From Monosporascus cannonballus (Eukaryota; Ascomycota; Sordariomycetes; Xylariales): DNA of 64,000 nt. A model generated the notes under the pieces. It searched no databases. It worked only from the letters and a program-made list of their open reading frames with translations, and was not told the DNA's origin. Shown here one piece after another: positions 24,701-35,097 of this stretch (its first letter is position 1; each line of letters begins with the position of its first letter). The position numbers and the translations under genes are program-made. The stretch is taken from contig QJNS01000085.1 of assembly GCA_004154925.1 (NCBI GenBank), forward strand, positions 186,001 to 250,000, written 5' to 3'.

Positions 24701-26825
24701 GATGAAATAATAATAATACACTTTTATTATTTGTAAAAGATTTTCGGAATGTTTATATTTTTTAAAAAACCATTCCGTTATATCTCTAAAAATTAATTAC
24801 GGTTTTCTTTTAAGGCCTTATTAATATTTTTTATAAATATTATAAATAATTATGTCCCTTTTTTCTTACGGCGGCTTTATCGTGTTATTACGGTAAAGGT
24901 TATAACCGCCATTAAACGAGCTTTTTTATATTTTTATAACCGCTTTTTTAGGTAATCTTTAAGCTTTTTATCGAATTATTTTTTTTTGCGTAATATGGGT
25001 ACGGTAATGTCGTTTACGAAACGGATAAGCCGTTATTCTGTTTCGTATATAATAATATTATATTTTATTTAAGGTCTTTTTAAAATAAAAAATTAAAATA
25101 AGTTTTTAATTACGTACTTTTAAATTTATTTTAGGCGGCCGTTTAAGTTTACGTTAACGTAAAAAAGCTTTCGAATTATAATTATTATAAATTTATTAAT
25201 TTTTGTTAATTTTAACTAACGAAATATAATAAATATATATTATAACTTTAAATATCGGATTAATCGTTAATTAAATACGGAATAATAAATATATTTATTA
25301 TCAATTAAGATATTTATATATATAATATTATTAATTGAAGCGTTTAATATAAAAAATACTATTTAATGTATTATTAACTTTTTGTATTTTTTATAACGTT
25401 GCTTTTTTATTAATAACTTTTAATAAAAAGTCTTTTTTTAAACTTTTATTATTTAAATTATTATTTCTGTTAATAATATTCCGTAAATTCGTTACCGTAT
25501 CTTCCGTCCTAACCGGACGAAACCGTTTTGCGGATTTATATTTAAAGTATTTTTAATTTAAATAATTTATGGCGGCATAACAGAAATATTATTTCTTTTA
25601 TTTCCGAGCTTTTATTTCGTTATCGAAAAGCTATTTCGTATACGGCCGGTTTTCTAAACTTTATCTTAAGTTATTTCTGGATTAATTTTTTCTACCATCT
25701 TATTATTAATTTATAAATTTAAAAGTTAACGTAATTAATTATGTAATATCTGTTATAAATATATGCCTTTAAACGTTTATTATTATAGCCGATTTATTAA
25801 TTTGGCCGTCGTATTATTATTAATTCATCGTTTTATTTTTTTACCGAAATATTCGGTCGTTATTTTTTTTGCTTATATAATAATCGGGCAAAATTTTTAA
25901 ACAATTAAGTATTTTTTTTGTTTTATATATTTAACGGTTATAATTATGATAAAATATATTTTTTATAATTAACGTATTGCGGAATCACGTATTAATATTA
26001 ATATTTAAAAAAACTATTTTATTTATTAAAAGTTATATTAAACCTTTATATTCGGTTAAATTAAATTTAAAATTTAATAAATAATATTAAAATTGGTAAT
26101 TATTATTTTATTTTATATATTATAATTATTCTTTAATAAATTATATGACTTTTTTATTTTCGAATTTCTTTTTACATAAAAAAATTATTAATATTAAATT
26201 GTTTTTATAATTTTTTTATTTCGAATTAAAAAGTAAATTATAATTATTCTTTGGTACACATAAATATTATAATACTTAGGCAAATTGCTATAAAAAAGCC
26301 GGAAATAAATCAATTTTTCTTTATTTTCGTACGAAATATGGCGAAAAACGAACAAAACATTTTTTATTTCCCATTTTACGAAGATTATTTTATAGGTTTA
26401 CGATTCGCTTTTGCGAATACGTTATTAATTGGCGGGTTTACCGTAAGTGTTTGGCGAAACGAATCCTATTTTATAAGGGCTTTTCTTTCGTTTTCGTAAA
26501 AAATATTTTTTTTACCTCCGTTATCTGGTTAAATAAATTGTTTATTGTTTCGTTATAGCTAAAAACCAATTTAGCAAATTCTTTTTGTTATATGTTTAAT
26601 TTTTAAAATATATTTACGACCGATAAATATTATAAATCTTTTTTAATGGTTCCGAACGAAATTAATACCGTAAGTTCGCCTATAGTTTCGTTAATTATAT
26701 TATTTCGTAATTATCTCGTTATTAAACCCTTTTTAGCTTGTTATTTATAACCAGGGTATTTTTAAAAAGCATTTTATTTTTACCTAATTTCCTGAAAACT
26801 ATAATAAGTTATAACTTTAAATATA
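21743..26825 (-). pseudogene. Element H internal region: gag-pol relic
   Basis: A 5.1-kb Ty3/gypsy internal region on the minus strand, with no long open frame left. The RT is recognisable at about 24060-24310. There FGFSGIPVTF-like sequence is followed by YINITLKPYLNNSC and then FIYIGNILIY, the mutated Y-x-D-D box near 24185-24200, and next a KLNPDK..FIIQK block. At 23750-24000 the RT-RNase H connection reads NCYRIFIKGFNEIKVFF, matching the gypsy YYR.FI.GFS.I..PL signature. Gag and integrase must occupy 24400-26825 and 21800-23300, but I could not place them by motif. The plus-strand 82-aa frame at 26251-26499 is probably incidental. Confidence 0.7.
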
Positions 26826-27015
26826 TATAACGGGTATAATACGTAAGTTGAATGGAAATACGGCCTAATAAAGGTTTATATTTAAGGTAAGGAAGGAAAA
26901 GGAGAAATAATTAGCCACTAGCGAGGTAGCTGCTCCCGATATACATATGTGTGAGCTCGGGCTAAGGAGCTCGCTCCGTAAGTCCGAGCTGCCCTATAGG
27001 CTCTAGCCTATAACA
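26826..27015 (-). repeat. 5' LTR of element H (LTR4, 190 bp)
   Basis: 190 bp from TATAACGGG to ..CCTATAACA on the plus strand. It is the same length as the split left copy. ACAAG follows at 27016. Confidence 0.9.
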
Positions 27016-27020
27016 ACAAG

Positions 27021-27348
27021 TTTATATTGGTAGGAGTATTATAGAATTCTGAGTAATAAATACAATAACGTATTATGTCTCGTAATATTAAGATCATTTT
27101 AGATAACGATATGGTATTGTAAGCTAAAATTATTAAATTATAGAAATTATAAACGTATATATCTTTCTTATTTTTGACTTAATTATTTATAACTATATAT
27201 CCGATAATAATTACGATTACTTGGAATTATTACTGATTATTGGTAATCACTGGTTTAGCAGTGAATATTTGTTACGTAATTTAAATGGTGGTTCATATTA
27301 TTCTTATTTAACCGTTTTTTTAAGACCGAAGCTTATTAGATTGTAATA
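27021..27348 (-). repeat. Main part of element I 3' LTR (LTR3c)
   Basis: 328 bp; with 14254-14301 this gives a 376-bp LTR. It is homologous to 63057-63449 (element K) throughout, including the pair CTTATT..GACCG near its right end. The complement of a polypurine tract (CAATCTTCTTTTTTC) follows directly. Confidence 0.82.
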
Positions 27349-27535
27349 CAATCTTCTTTTTTCTAAAATCTTGCCCTTGAAATTTTTTTTCTTTTTTTCG
27401 TTTAGTAAATAACTATCCATTTTTTCGTTCTTTAAATATGTCGTTTCGTATTTTAAAATTCGTTGTATTTTTCGTTTTTTTACTATTTGTTGTATTAATT
27501 TTGTTAAGGTCTTGGACGAATTCAAATACGAAATT

Positions 27536-27960
27536 ATGCCTTAGTTTTATTGATTTTCGAAAAATATTAAGTGTAAAACAATAGAAAACTTTTTCGAGAT
27601 ATAAAAAATATATTAATCGAAATTGTTTCTGGGATCATACCAGTATAATGTTTTTTTTACAAAATATTCGTTAAAAATATTTTTATTTAAAACGCGAAAA
27701 GGCGTTTACCGAAGAGCGATTATTAAAACTTTAACGTTACTATTAGAAAAAAATAAACGAAATTGTTTCTCGTTTTATTCGTTTGCGAAAGCAAAAGACG
27801 TTAACTCGTTCAAGGATATTACTATGGTATAATATAAGCTTTAGTTATTGAACGAATTGAAAAAACAAAAGCGTTAAAAGTAAGAACAGCTGGAAATTAT
27901 CGTCGCAGCTGCCACGTTAGCACAGGCCGCATTTCCGGCCGGCTGGTTTAAGTCGATATT
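27536..27960 (+). pseudogene. Antisense frame of element I, decayed
   Basis: A plus-strand frame, antisense to element I, beginning ATG-CCT at 27536, so the Met-Pro start is shared with the C and K frames. Position 13 is Cys (27572), as in K; positions 3 and 6 are stops, and the rest of the lattice is lost, apparently with a frameshift. A surviving open part at 27623-27832 ends SFKDITMV and is followed by NELKKQKR and EQLEIIVAAATLAQA, which aligns with the corresponding tail in K (63900-64000). The homology is clear; the function is unknown. Confidence 0.5.
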
Positions 27961-27989
27961 ATTAATTAGTCGACCGTTAACTGGGATAC

Positions 27990-29784
27990 GCCTTTCGCTA
28001 CTGGTGAAATTCTTTTAATAAATATTAGGCACTAATAAAGTTTTTAACGAGTTCCTAGATATTCTCGAAGTCCGGGTATTTTTTCTACTTCATTAAATAT
28101 TAGGTAAATTTATTTTCTTTTTATATATCGAATATTTTTCCTATTTTGTAACTTATTTTGTCTTTTATTTTTACATTACTTTATACCGTATATATTTTAA
28201 TCGTTTTCGTTATTGAATTTTAGTAAAAGAAATGTGAAAAACGATATAAAGTTTAGCTTTTATTGGGAATTTTAAATGGCAATTATTTTGTGAAATTCTT
28301 TTAGCAATTTTATATAGATTAATATATTTGAAATTAAATTCTTTACTAAGCCGTTTTATTTAAATATTTTTGATAATAAAATAAATATTTTTCCCTTTTT
28401 CGAAAATTCATCTCTTTAATTTTTTTGATTATAATATTTGCTTATTTAATTTCGTACGAATTCTAGTTTTATTTTAATTTTTTGATATAATTATTTTACT
28501 TATTTTAATATAAGAATTGCTTTAATATTAATTAGGCCGTTATCGCGTATGTTTCTGTAAACTTCTAGGGTAAACCAAAGTTAGCGTTTATAGGTATTAT
28601 TTTAATATTTTTGTAACAACTGGTATTACAAGCTACATATACGACTGGTACTTTTTTAATCTAATTATTTTATTTATAATTAATAAATTATTGTAGAAAC
28701 ATTATCAAACTCTAATTTATCCGTTTTGTTTATTTATTTATTTATGGTTTAAAAGTATTAAATAATTTATAATTTAAGCAGACTTATATTATAAGGCTTT
28801 ATTAAAACGTAGATACCAATTTTAATCTTTTATTTAAGATAATTTTAATTAGTAATTCGTATATGTCGAACATAGACTTAAAAAATATCTATTATTTGTT
28901 CAACGTTTATATTCTTATAATACGGTAGGAAATAAGAGCACTTTATAAATTGATTACTAATTACGAAAGTGCTGTCATAATATACTTTTATTACGAGATC
29001 TTTTGATATAAAAAGTTTGGTAATAAAGTTGAATATAACTAAATGCTATAGTTGTTTTACAACTAGTAATAGTTATAATTTTCTATATAATTTATGTCGT
29101 CGTATTTTCGTCTTATTATAAAGGTCGTATTATCGTTATATATTCTGGATTATTATTTTTATTTTAAGGAAAAACATATATACGTTAAAGTTGTTTTAGA
29201 GTTTTGTAGATCACTGGATGTTTATATAACTCATATTTATATATTTCTCGAATCAGGTCCTTCTGGTAGTTTTTTAAAATTTATATTTTATCTGTTTTTT
29301 CATTTTCTAGAAATTCGTCGTTTTATTGCTGAATTTTTTGATGTATATTAAAAGATGCTATCCGAATTATCGTAATCTATCGTAGGCGTAAATGTTTTTC
29401 TATAGTAATATCGAAAATTATATAGTTAATTTTAACTAATGTTTCTTCGAGGTTTAGTTATCTGCTTAAGGCATTAGCTCTGCTATTTTCTGAGCTTTTC
29501 CTATAAATATTAACGAAATCGAAGTTCGTCAAATTTTTCGCGTATTTTGATTATCGTCTTATATATTCTCTCATCGTAATAAAACGGGTAAAATTCTGGT
29601 AATTCGTATAAACTTTAATTTGATACAAATTTCCTTTTAGAAAATGTCTAAATTTTGAAAAAGCTATAATAATAATGATAAATTGCTTATTTGATGTACC
29701 GTAATTAGACTTGGTTCCTTTTACTTTATACGAAAAAAAATTATAAGATGTAATTTATCTTAATTATTTTGTTATCCGATTACT
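27990..29784 (-). pseudogene. Element I pol 3' part: chromodomain and integrase relic
   Basis: The minus-strand chromodomain remnant at about 28010-28110 (KKYPDFENI, then a stop for Trp, then EL) aligns with D at 49440-49530 and E at 41940-42020. Integrase occupies about 28150-29500, and the end at 29750-29784 matches the RNase H-to-integrase part of E at 43670-43700, where element J interrupts. A plus-strand 85-aa frame at 29094-29351 is an antisense shadow. Confidence 0.7.
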
Positions 29785-29990
29785 TGTAAGATAATGGACA
29801 GCTGTGAGCTGGGTAAGGCAATCTTCGACCAGTCTCAAAGTGCATTCCAAGAAGTAAATATATTAGGTTACTTCTATCTAGCGTTTCTTATTATTTGCCT
29901 GATGGTGGATTTATATTAGTAAATATGTCGATGGCTGATCGGTTACTGGTCGGCTACTAGCCTTATTTTTATCAGGGCTATATCTTTTAA
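29785..29990 (-). repeat. Left LTR of element J (LTR5)
   Basis: Starts TGTAAGATAATGGACAGCTG and ends near ..GGGCTATATCTTTTA; the right edge is uncertain by one or two bases. It is the same family as 33224-33430, 37360-37566 and 40436-40642. It interrupts element I after TTACT. Confidence 0.82.
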
Positions 29991-31600
29991 TTATATCTTT
30001 TTTAAGCTATTAATTCTTAATAATATTATTATTAATTTAATATGACGCGTTTCGCAAATTTGGTTATATATGTTTGTCGATAATTTATTATTATATTATA
30101 TTATAAATAATTATTATAATAATTAATATGTATTATATTACGTAATTAGTTATGTTTCGCCCAATGTCTTATTATAATCCGTTTTAACCCCATTTTGTTT
30201 ACTATTTTTGGTATCTATATTTTTATTCCTTTTATATAAGTATTTCGTTCGATTTCTTATTTTTCTTTATTTTTACTTCGCCTTCTTTATTTGTTTTGCG
30301 TATAATTTCCATTTGCCACATTTTTTTCTCTTAAGGAATTCCAAAAGAAATAATATTTTGATATTAATAACGATTAAGAATTTTTTAATATTATTTTTTT
30401 GATGCTGACGATAAAATAAATATTAATTACATTACGGGCGGTAATAAGCCGTATTACGTTTACGTAATATAACGTTATTTCGATTACCGTATAATTTATA
30501 TTTAAATTCCGGACGCCTTAAATTATATCGTAAATAATTATTTGTAATATTATTAATATCGTTATTTGATTTCAGTTCAAATTTCGATTATCTTTAAGAA
30601 TACTGCCTAAACGACTTTTTAATTCGGTATCGATAATTAGAAATCAATCGACGAATTTGAAAAGGTTCGTATTACGGATATTTAATATAAATATTTTGAC
30701 GTAATTGCTGTCGGTCGTTAATTCGACGTCCTTTGCAAAACCGAATTTGTTCTTAATGTAATTATTATTAAAAAATATTGTTTCTTTAATATATCGAAAA
30801 TCGATTTTGGATTATCCGTTTTTGTTACGGATGTCTAGTTTTAATACCGTTTTGTAGGTTTTCAAATTTAAGTTCTTTTTATAAATATTACGATATTTTT
30901 ATTATTCCGTAATTAATTTCCGATTACGCGTAATTTTAAGGTACCCTTATAAATAAAGCGATTTTCGAAAACCGTTATATTATTACGTTTCCCGCTTACG
31001 AACGTTTTTCGCCCGTTTTTTAATGTTTTAATAAAACTTTAATATTTATTAACAATTATAATTAAAAAATGGTTTTATTCGGTAAAATTATTACTAAACC
31101 TAAATACGTTAAATATGTAAAGGACGCCATCATATTTCCGATTAATAACAAATTATATTTCGGTTACTTAGGCCTTATTTTTTGTAAGAAATAAAACGTT
31201 TTCAAACTTTTTCAGATTTTACGTCCAATAAATTTAATAAATATATCTGCTTTTGCCGTCGTATATTTTCCGATTATATTTTAATATTCCTATATTAATT
31301 TTCTTAATACGTTTATTAAAAGCTAATTAACCTAAAGCTCAATAATTAAATGCGAAATTTTATTTTCGTAATAAAAGTTCGACTCTTTTTACATCGCTTA
31401 CACATTTTCGACCGGTATACGATAAAATAATTATTCGCCAAAAATTTAAAAGTAATTATATAATTAAATAATATATTAATATTAATATTTTAATTTTATT
31501 TAGAATAAAATCTTATAATTTTCGTAATTTTAAGCAATTAATTTCCGATTAAGTTGTTATTATTTTTTAATTTTTAAGTCGTTTTATTTCTTATATACGT
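29991..31600 (-). other. Long 3' region of element J between chromodomain and LTR
   Basis: About 1.6 kb beyond the chromodomain and before the 3' LTR, unusually long. The first 150 bp recur at 40643-40825. Minus-strand frames give a Lys-rich piece (KKCGKWKLYAKQIKKA at about 30270-30330) and a block FGFAKDVELTTDSNYVKIF (about 30690-30760) that I cannot assign. The plus-strand 64-aa frame at 30208-30402 is very Phe-rich and looks like a shadow. Confidence 0.4.
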
Positions 31601-31639
31601 ATTTAATTTTCTTTTTAATCTTATAATATTTTAAGCGTA

Positions 31640-34600
31640 TATTTAAGGTATTTTCAAAGCTTTTACGTTTTATATTCGGCCGGCCAGCTTTTTTATTTAC
31701 TTAGATATTTCCGTTACTTCCGGTTATTTCGATAACAGACGATATCTTTTATTACTTATTTTTCCTCTTCCGTTATTACATCTGGTAACGTTATCTAAAC
31801 GTCGCTCGGTTCCCGGTTATATTATGGTTTTAATTAGGAAATTGGAAATATATTATATATTTATTAATATTTAGTAAAAAGGGCTATTTTGTTCGGCTGA
31901 AAACCTATTTGCTTTTTAATAACAATTCGGATGTAAATAAATACGAACTTCTTATTTTTGAATTTAAAATATTTGGTTAATAAATTTATTTATTGCCTTA
32001 ATTAGAATTTTATAGACGTATAACGTTAATTATAAGAATTTCTTTACTCTGCCGTTATTTTTTTCTAGTATTCGTATATTATTTAATAAATAACCGTTAT
32101 TTTTTCGAAGTATTTCTTAATTTCTTATATTTATCTTTTAAATCTTTATAAAAGATATTTTATTATTTTTAAGTATTATTTATATAAGGTTTTAAACGGG
32201 AAACGGCCGGTAAATACGTTTTGCGTATTATTATATGTGAATTCCGCATTTCGTAATAACCTTATCTAATTATTCTAATACTTATCAACGTAACTGCGAA
32301 AATAATGGTCTAAAATCTGATCAGTACGTTCTGTTTATTTATTAATTTGCAAACAATACACCATTAATATTCGTTATTTTATTTTCCGCGTTTTGCATAA
32401 TTTCGCCTAAAATTAATATATTAGTAATTTGTTTTTATTGTTAATAACTTTAGCCGATATATCGAATTTGTATTCCATTTTATCGTAAAATAATTAAGTT
32501 AATTCGGGTATAATTAAGGTTTTAACCGTATAAATAAATGATTTTAATTTCGTAAAACGGTCGACGATTACCAGGATTACGTCGTACTTTAACCTTTTTG
32601 AATTTATATTTTTAAGAAATCCCGTAATAAAATTTAAAGAAATTTTTAAAAAAGTTATTTAAGTAACGGCCGGGGTTATAACTGTCCGTATAGTTTCTAA
32701 CGTAACTTTATTATGCTCTAGTAATTCGGATATTATTCGCCATATTTTCTTAATAAAAAGTTTTTATTATTAATTGTAACGTGCGGATATATCCTATATA
32801 TTCTGTTTTTAAATTATTATAATATTAGTTAATTAATTACTTATTCAAAACGCCTTACGATAGGATTATAAATGTATCCTAATAATGTAAAACCTTATTT
32901 AGACTTTGAAAATATCCTCTTTTTATTCCGGCTTAAAGTTTAATTTTCCGTATCAGTTTTATAATATTCAAATCCTTAATTTGCAGCCCTTAAACCTGAT
33001 CGTAAAACTGTCGCGAGGTTTTCGGCTATAATGCTATTTCGTTTTTAGCCAACGTTTTTGTTAAGAAACGTAAGACGTATTAATTATAAATAATAACCTT
33101 AGTACCAGTTTTGTTCGTTCCAAATCTTTCGAAATCTAAGCGTAATATAATTATAGCTTGTAATTACTGTTATTTAACTGTTAATCGAATTATTGTTATA
33201 ATTCGTATTTGCATTATTATTCGTGTGAGAATACAGCCCCTATGAGGATGAGGCTGGTAGCCGACCAGCCACCGATTAGCTCTCGACTTACTTACTAGTA
33301 TAAATCCACTATCTGGCGGCTAGTGGGAAACGCCAGATGGAAGTAATCTAATACATTTACTTCTTAAAATCTGCTTTACGACTGGTCGGAGATCACCTCA
33401 TCCCAGCTCACAGCTGTTCATTATCTTACAATTCGTAAGCGATAAATTCGATAGATATATTATTCCTTATTTTCCTTTTTCTTTTAAAAACTTTTTATAA
33501 TCGTATAATGAAAGTTTTCCGCTCTTTTTACGCGGATGGTAATTACCTAAGCTTCTGCCACCTAAAATCTATCTGGGAATTTTATAACGAACAAATTTTA
33601 CGTTATTTTTATAAGGCCTTTTACTTCTTTATAATATTTTAAATTGCGCTATATATTTACGATTGTTTCTTGTGCGTTTTCCGCCATATTATTTATAGGT
33701 TCGAATTTCTTAAATAACGTAAGGATTACGATTTTATACGTAATTTCTCTTAATATATAATCCGGGCGTTTAAATAATCTATTTGTCAGATTGGCGGCGC
33801 TCGATTAATATTAGATTTCAAAATTAAATTACGTAAAGTAATAAACTTATCAGGTCAATTTTCTCCGAAGGCTATACGCCGGCGTTTTTATTATATCTTT
33901 AACGTCATAAAATTTGTAAATATTAAAAAAAAATTCCGTATCCTTAAAGTAGTATTGTAAATATTTAAGACTTTTTATAACCGCCAATAATTCTTATTGC
34001 TTTATAATATACCGCCTTTCGATTAAACTTAATTTTCGCGATTAATATATAACTGGGCGCTAATATTTTTCGTATTTCTGTAAAAATATTTTTAAAATAG
34101 TTTTTATCGAGGCGTCTGTTTTAATCCTGGTATTTTTGGCGTTATCTTAATATCGGAAAATAATTGCCGACTAAAAAATATCTTTTAAGTTTAAGAACGT
34201 TTTTTTAACCTTTTCGGATTCTTGGAATTCTACTGTTTTACTTTTACTCTGCGTCCTTTATAGAAGTCTAATAATAAGTTTGATAATACGTAAATAATAG
34301 GCGATAAGTTTTCGACTAAAGTTCGCAAATCCCAAAATTATTTAAATATTATAGATTAATTTTAACTTTGGCCATATTTCGATAATATCGACTTATCGGC
34401 GGTTTATTTCCAAGCTATTAGTATTAATTATAAATCTTAAGAACTTTTTTTTTAAAACAATTCGTATTTAAACTGTGAAATAAATAATTAATATAATAAT
34501 AACCGTTTGTGAATTAGCTAAAAATCTTAGGTATACTTTTTCGTTATTTAAATCAATAATAATAATATTTAAATATATTACATATATATAGTTAATTAAT

Positions 34601-34691
34601 CTAATTAATACCTTATATATATAAGCTTAAAACGTGGTTGGCGTATTAATAAAACTAAATAACATAACCGTATATTTCAATTACTCGTATC
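31640..34691 (-). pseudogene. Element J pol relic: RT, RNase H, integrase, chromodomain
   Basis: Minus-strand domains, read right to left. The RT runs from 34691, with EYLKYTVMLF..INTPTTF and, near 34590, the catalytic box decayed to Y-L-N-I. The connection FGFANFSRKLIAYY follows at about 34330. RNase H lies at about 33970-34060 (SYILIAKIKFNRKAVYYKA, the decayed VAYYSRKLSPAE block). Integrase lies at about 32400-32640 (YDVILVIVDRFTKLKSF, well preserved). The chromodomain at about 31650-31750 reads RKYLSK, stop, KSWPAEYKT, corresponding to YLVKWK.WP.EYNTWEP. A solo LTR5 (33224-33430) splits the RNase H-integrase interval. The RT is broken at 34691 by an unmutated patch, upstream of which no RT N-terminus was found. 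Confidence 0.75.
33224..33430 (+). repeat. Solo LTR (LTR5) with ATTCG target duplication
   Basis: 207 bp, TGTGAGAATACAGCC..ATTATCTTACA, flanked by perfect ATTCG at 33219-33223 and 33431-33435. It is in opposite orientation to J. This is the least mutated LTR5 copy and defines the family's ends. Confidence 0.93.
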
Positions 34692-35097
34692 ATTGAAGTG
34701 GGGCGGGGTGTTACACCCATGATCAGCCTCGGCTGATCAGAAAGCCCGAGTTTCGCATATATATTAAGAAGTTCTTTTTTCGCCATGGGTTCAACCCCTA
34801 GGCATTACCAGCGACTATCACCACTTAGCATATTTTCTGTTATTTTTTAGTCATCGAGGTTCAACACCATCAATATAATCGGGTTCAGTTTTTTATTTTC
34901 GACAGTCCTATTCCGTACCGTGACGTAAAATGGTCATCCGCACTGTTCAAGACCAATTCTTCCCACTCCAATTTACCATATTCGGAAAACGGGTTTTTAT
35001 TCATTGCCCTTTTTAATTTTAATACAGTAATAAATATTTTTAAAATTAAAGATAAACAACATCGGTTTTTAATCGTTATCCGATTTAACACCTTATT
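34692..35097. other. Unmutated patch inside element J, possible solo LTR of another family
   Basis: A sequence of near-normal composition beginning GAAGTGGGGCGGGG and then TGTTACACCC, which looks like a polypurine tract joined to an LTR start on the plus strand. A perfect inverted repeat, TGATCAGCC-TC-GGCTGATCA, occupies 34720-34739. C/G-rich text continues to about 35000 and fades by about 35097. I could not find the other LTR end or a TSD. A 68-aa minus frame at 34885-35091 spans it and resembles nothing known. It interrupts the RT of J. Confidence 0.4.

Larger units (their letters stand above)
14302..27015 (-). mobile_element. Element H: Ty3/gypsy element with 190-bp LTRs, interrupted by C
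   Basis: Bounded by perfect ACAAG at 14297-14301 and 27016-27020. The left (3') LTR is 14302-14353 plus 21605-21742, split by element C; the right (5') LTR is 26826-27015. Both total 190 bp. The internal region is 21743-26825 (5083 bp). It reads on the minus strand, because a polypurine tract (minus-strand GGGCGAAAAAAGGGG) touches the left LTR and RT motifs read leftward. It is unrelated in LTR sequence to the other families here. Confidence 0.88.
14254..29784 (-). mobile_element. Element I: Ty3/gypsy element, 3' half only, interrupted by H
   Basis: A minus-strand element of the LTR3 family. From the left: 3' LTR (14254-14301 plus 27021-27348, split by element H), polypurine tract, antisense frame, chromodomain, integrase and the end of RNase H. 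At 29784 it is cut by an LTR of element J. The matching E sequence (43690-43720) shows that RNase H and RT should follow, but I do not find them to the right of J, so the 5' half of I appears lost. Confidence 0.8.

Noticed and set aside
26251..26499. 82-aa plus-strand frame in element H
   Set aside because: It lies opposite the expected gag region of H, shows no known motif and has no second copy to compare with.
21743..26825. Ty1/copia assignment for element H, suggested by its short 190-bp LTR and a TRPDI-like reading
   Set aside because: In the correct frame the same stretch reads as a gypsy RT (GFSGIPVTF, FIYIGNILIY) followed by the YYR.FI-type connection, so Ty3/gypsy fits better.
29094..29351. 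85-aa plus-strand frame
   Set aside because: Antisense shadow of the integrase region of element I; the equivalent region of E (42980-43270) is not open.
30208..30402. 64-aa Phe-rich frame that could pass for a membrane protein
   Set aside because: Its composition follows from AT-rich antisense of a Lys-rich peptide, and it has no support from a second copy.
33224..33430. This LTR5 copy as a boundary LTR of element J
   Set aside because: It is in the opposite orientation and has its own perfect ATTCG duplication, so it is a nested solo LTR.
34780..34800. tRNA-type B box (GGTTCAACCCC)
   Set aside because: No A box at the right distance, and no cloverleaf or acceptor stem can be drawn.
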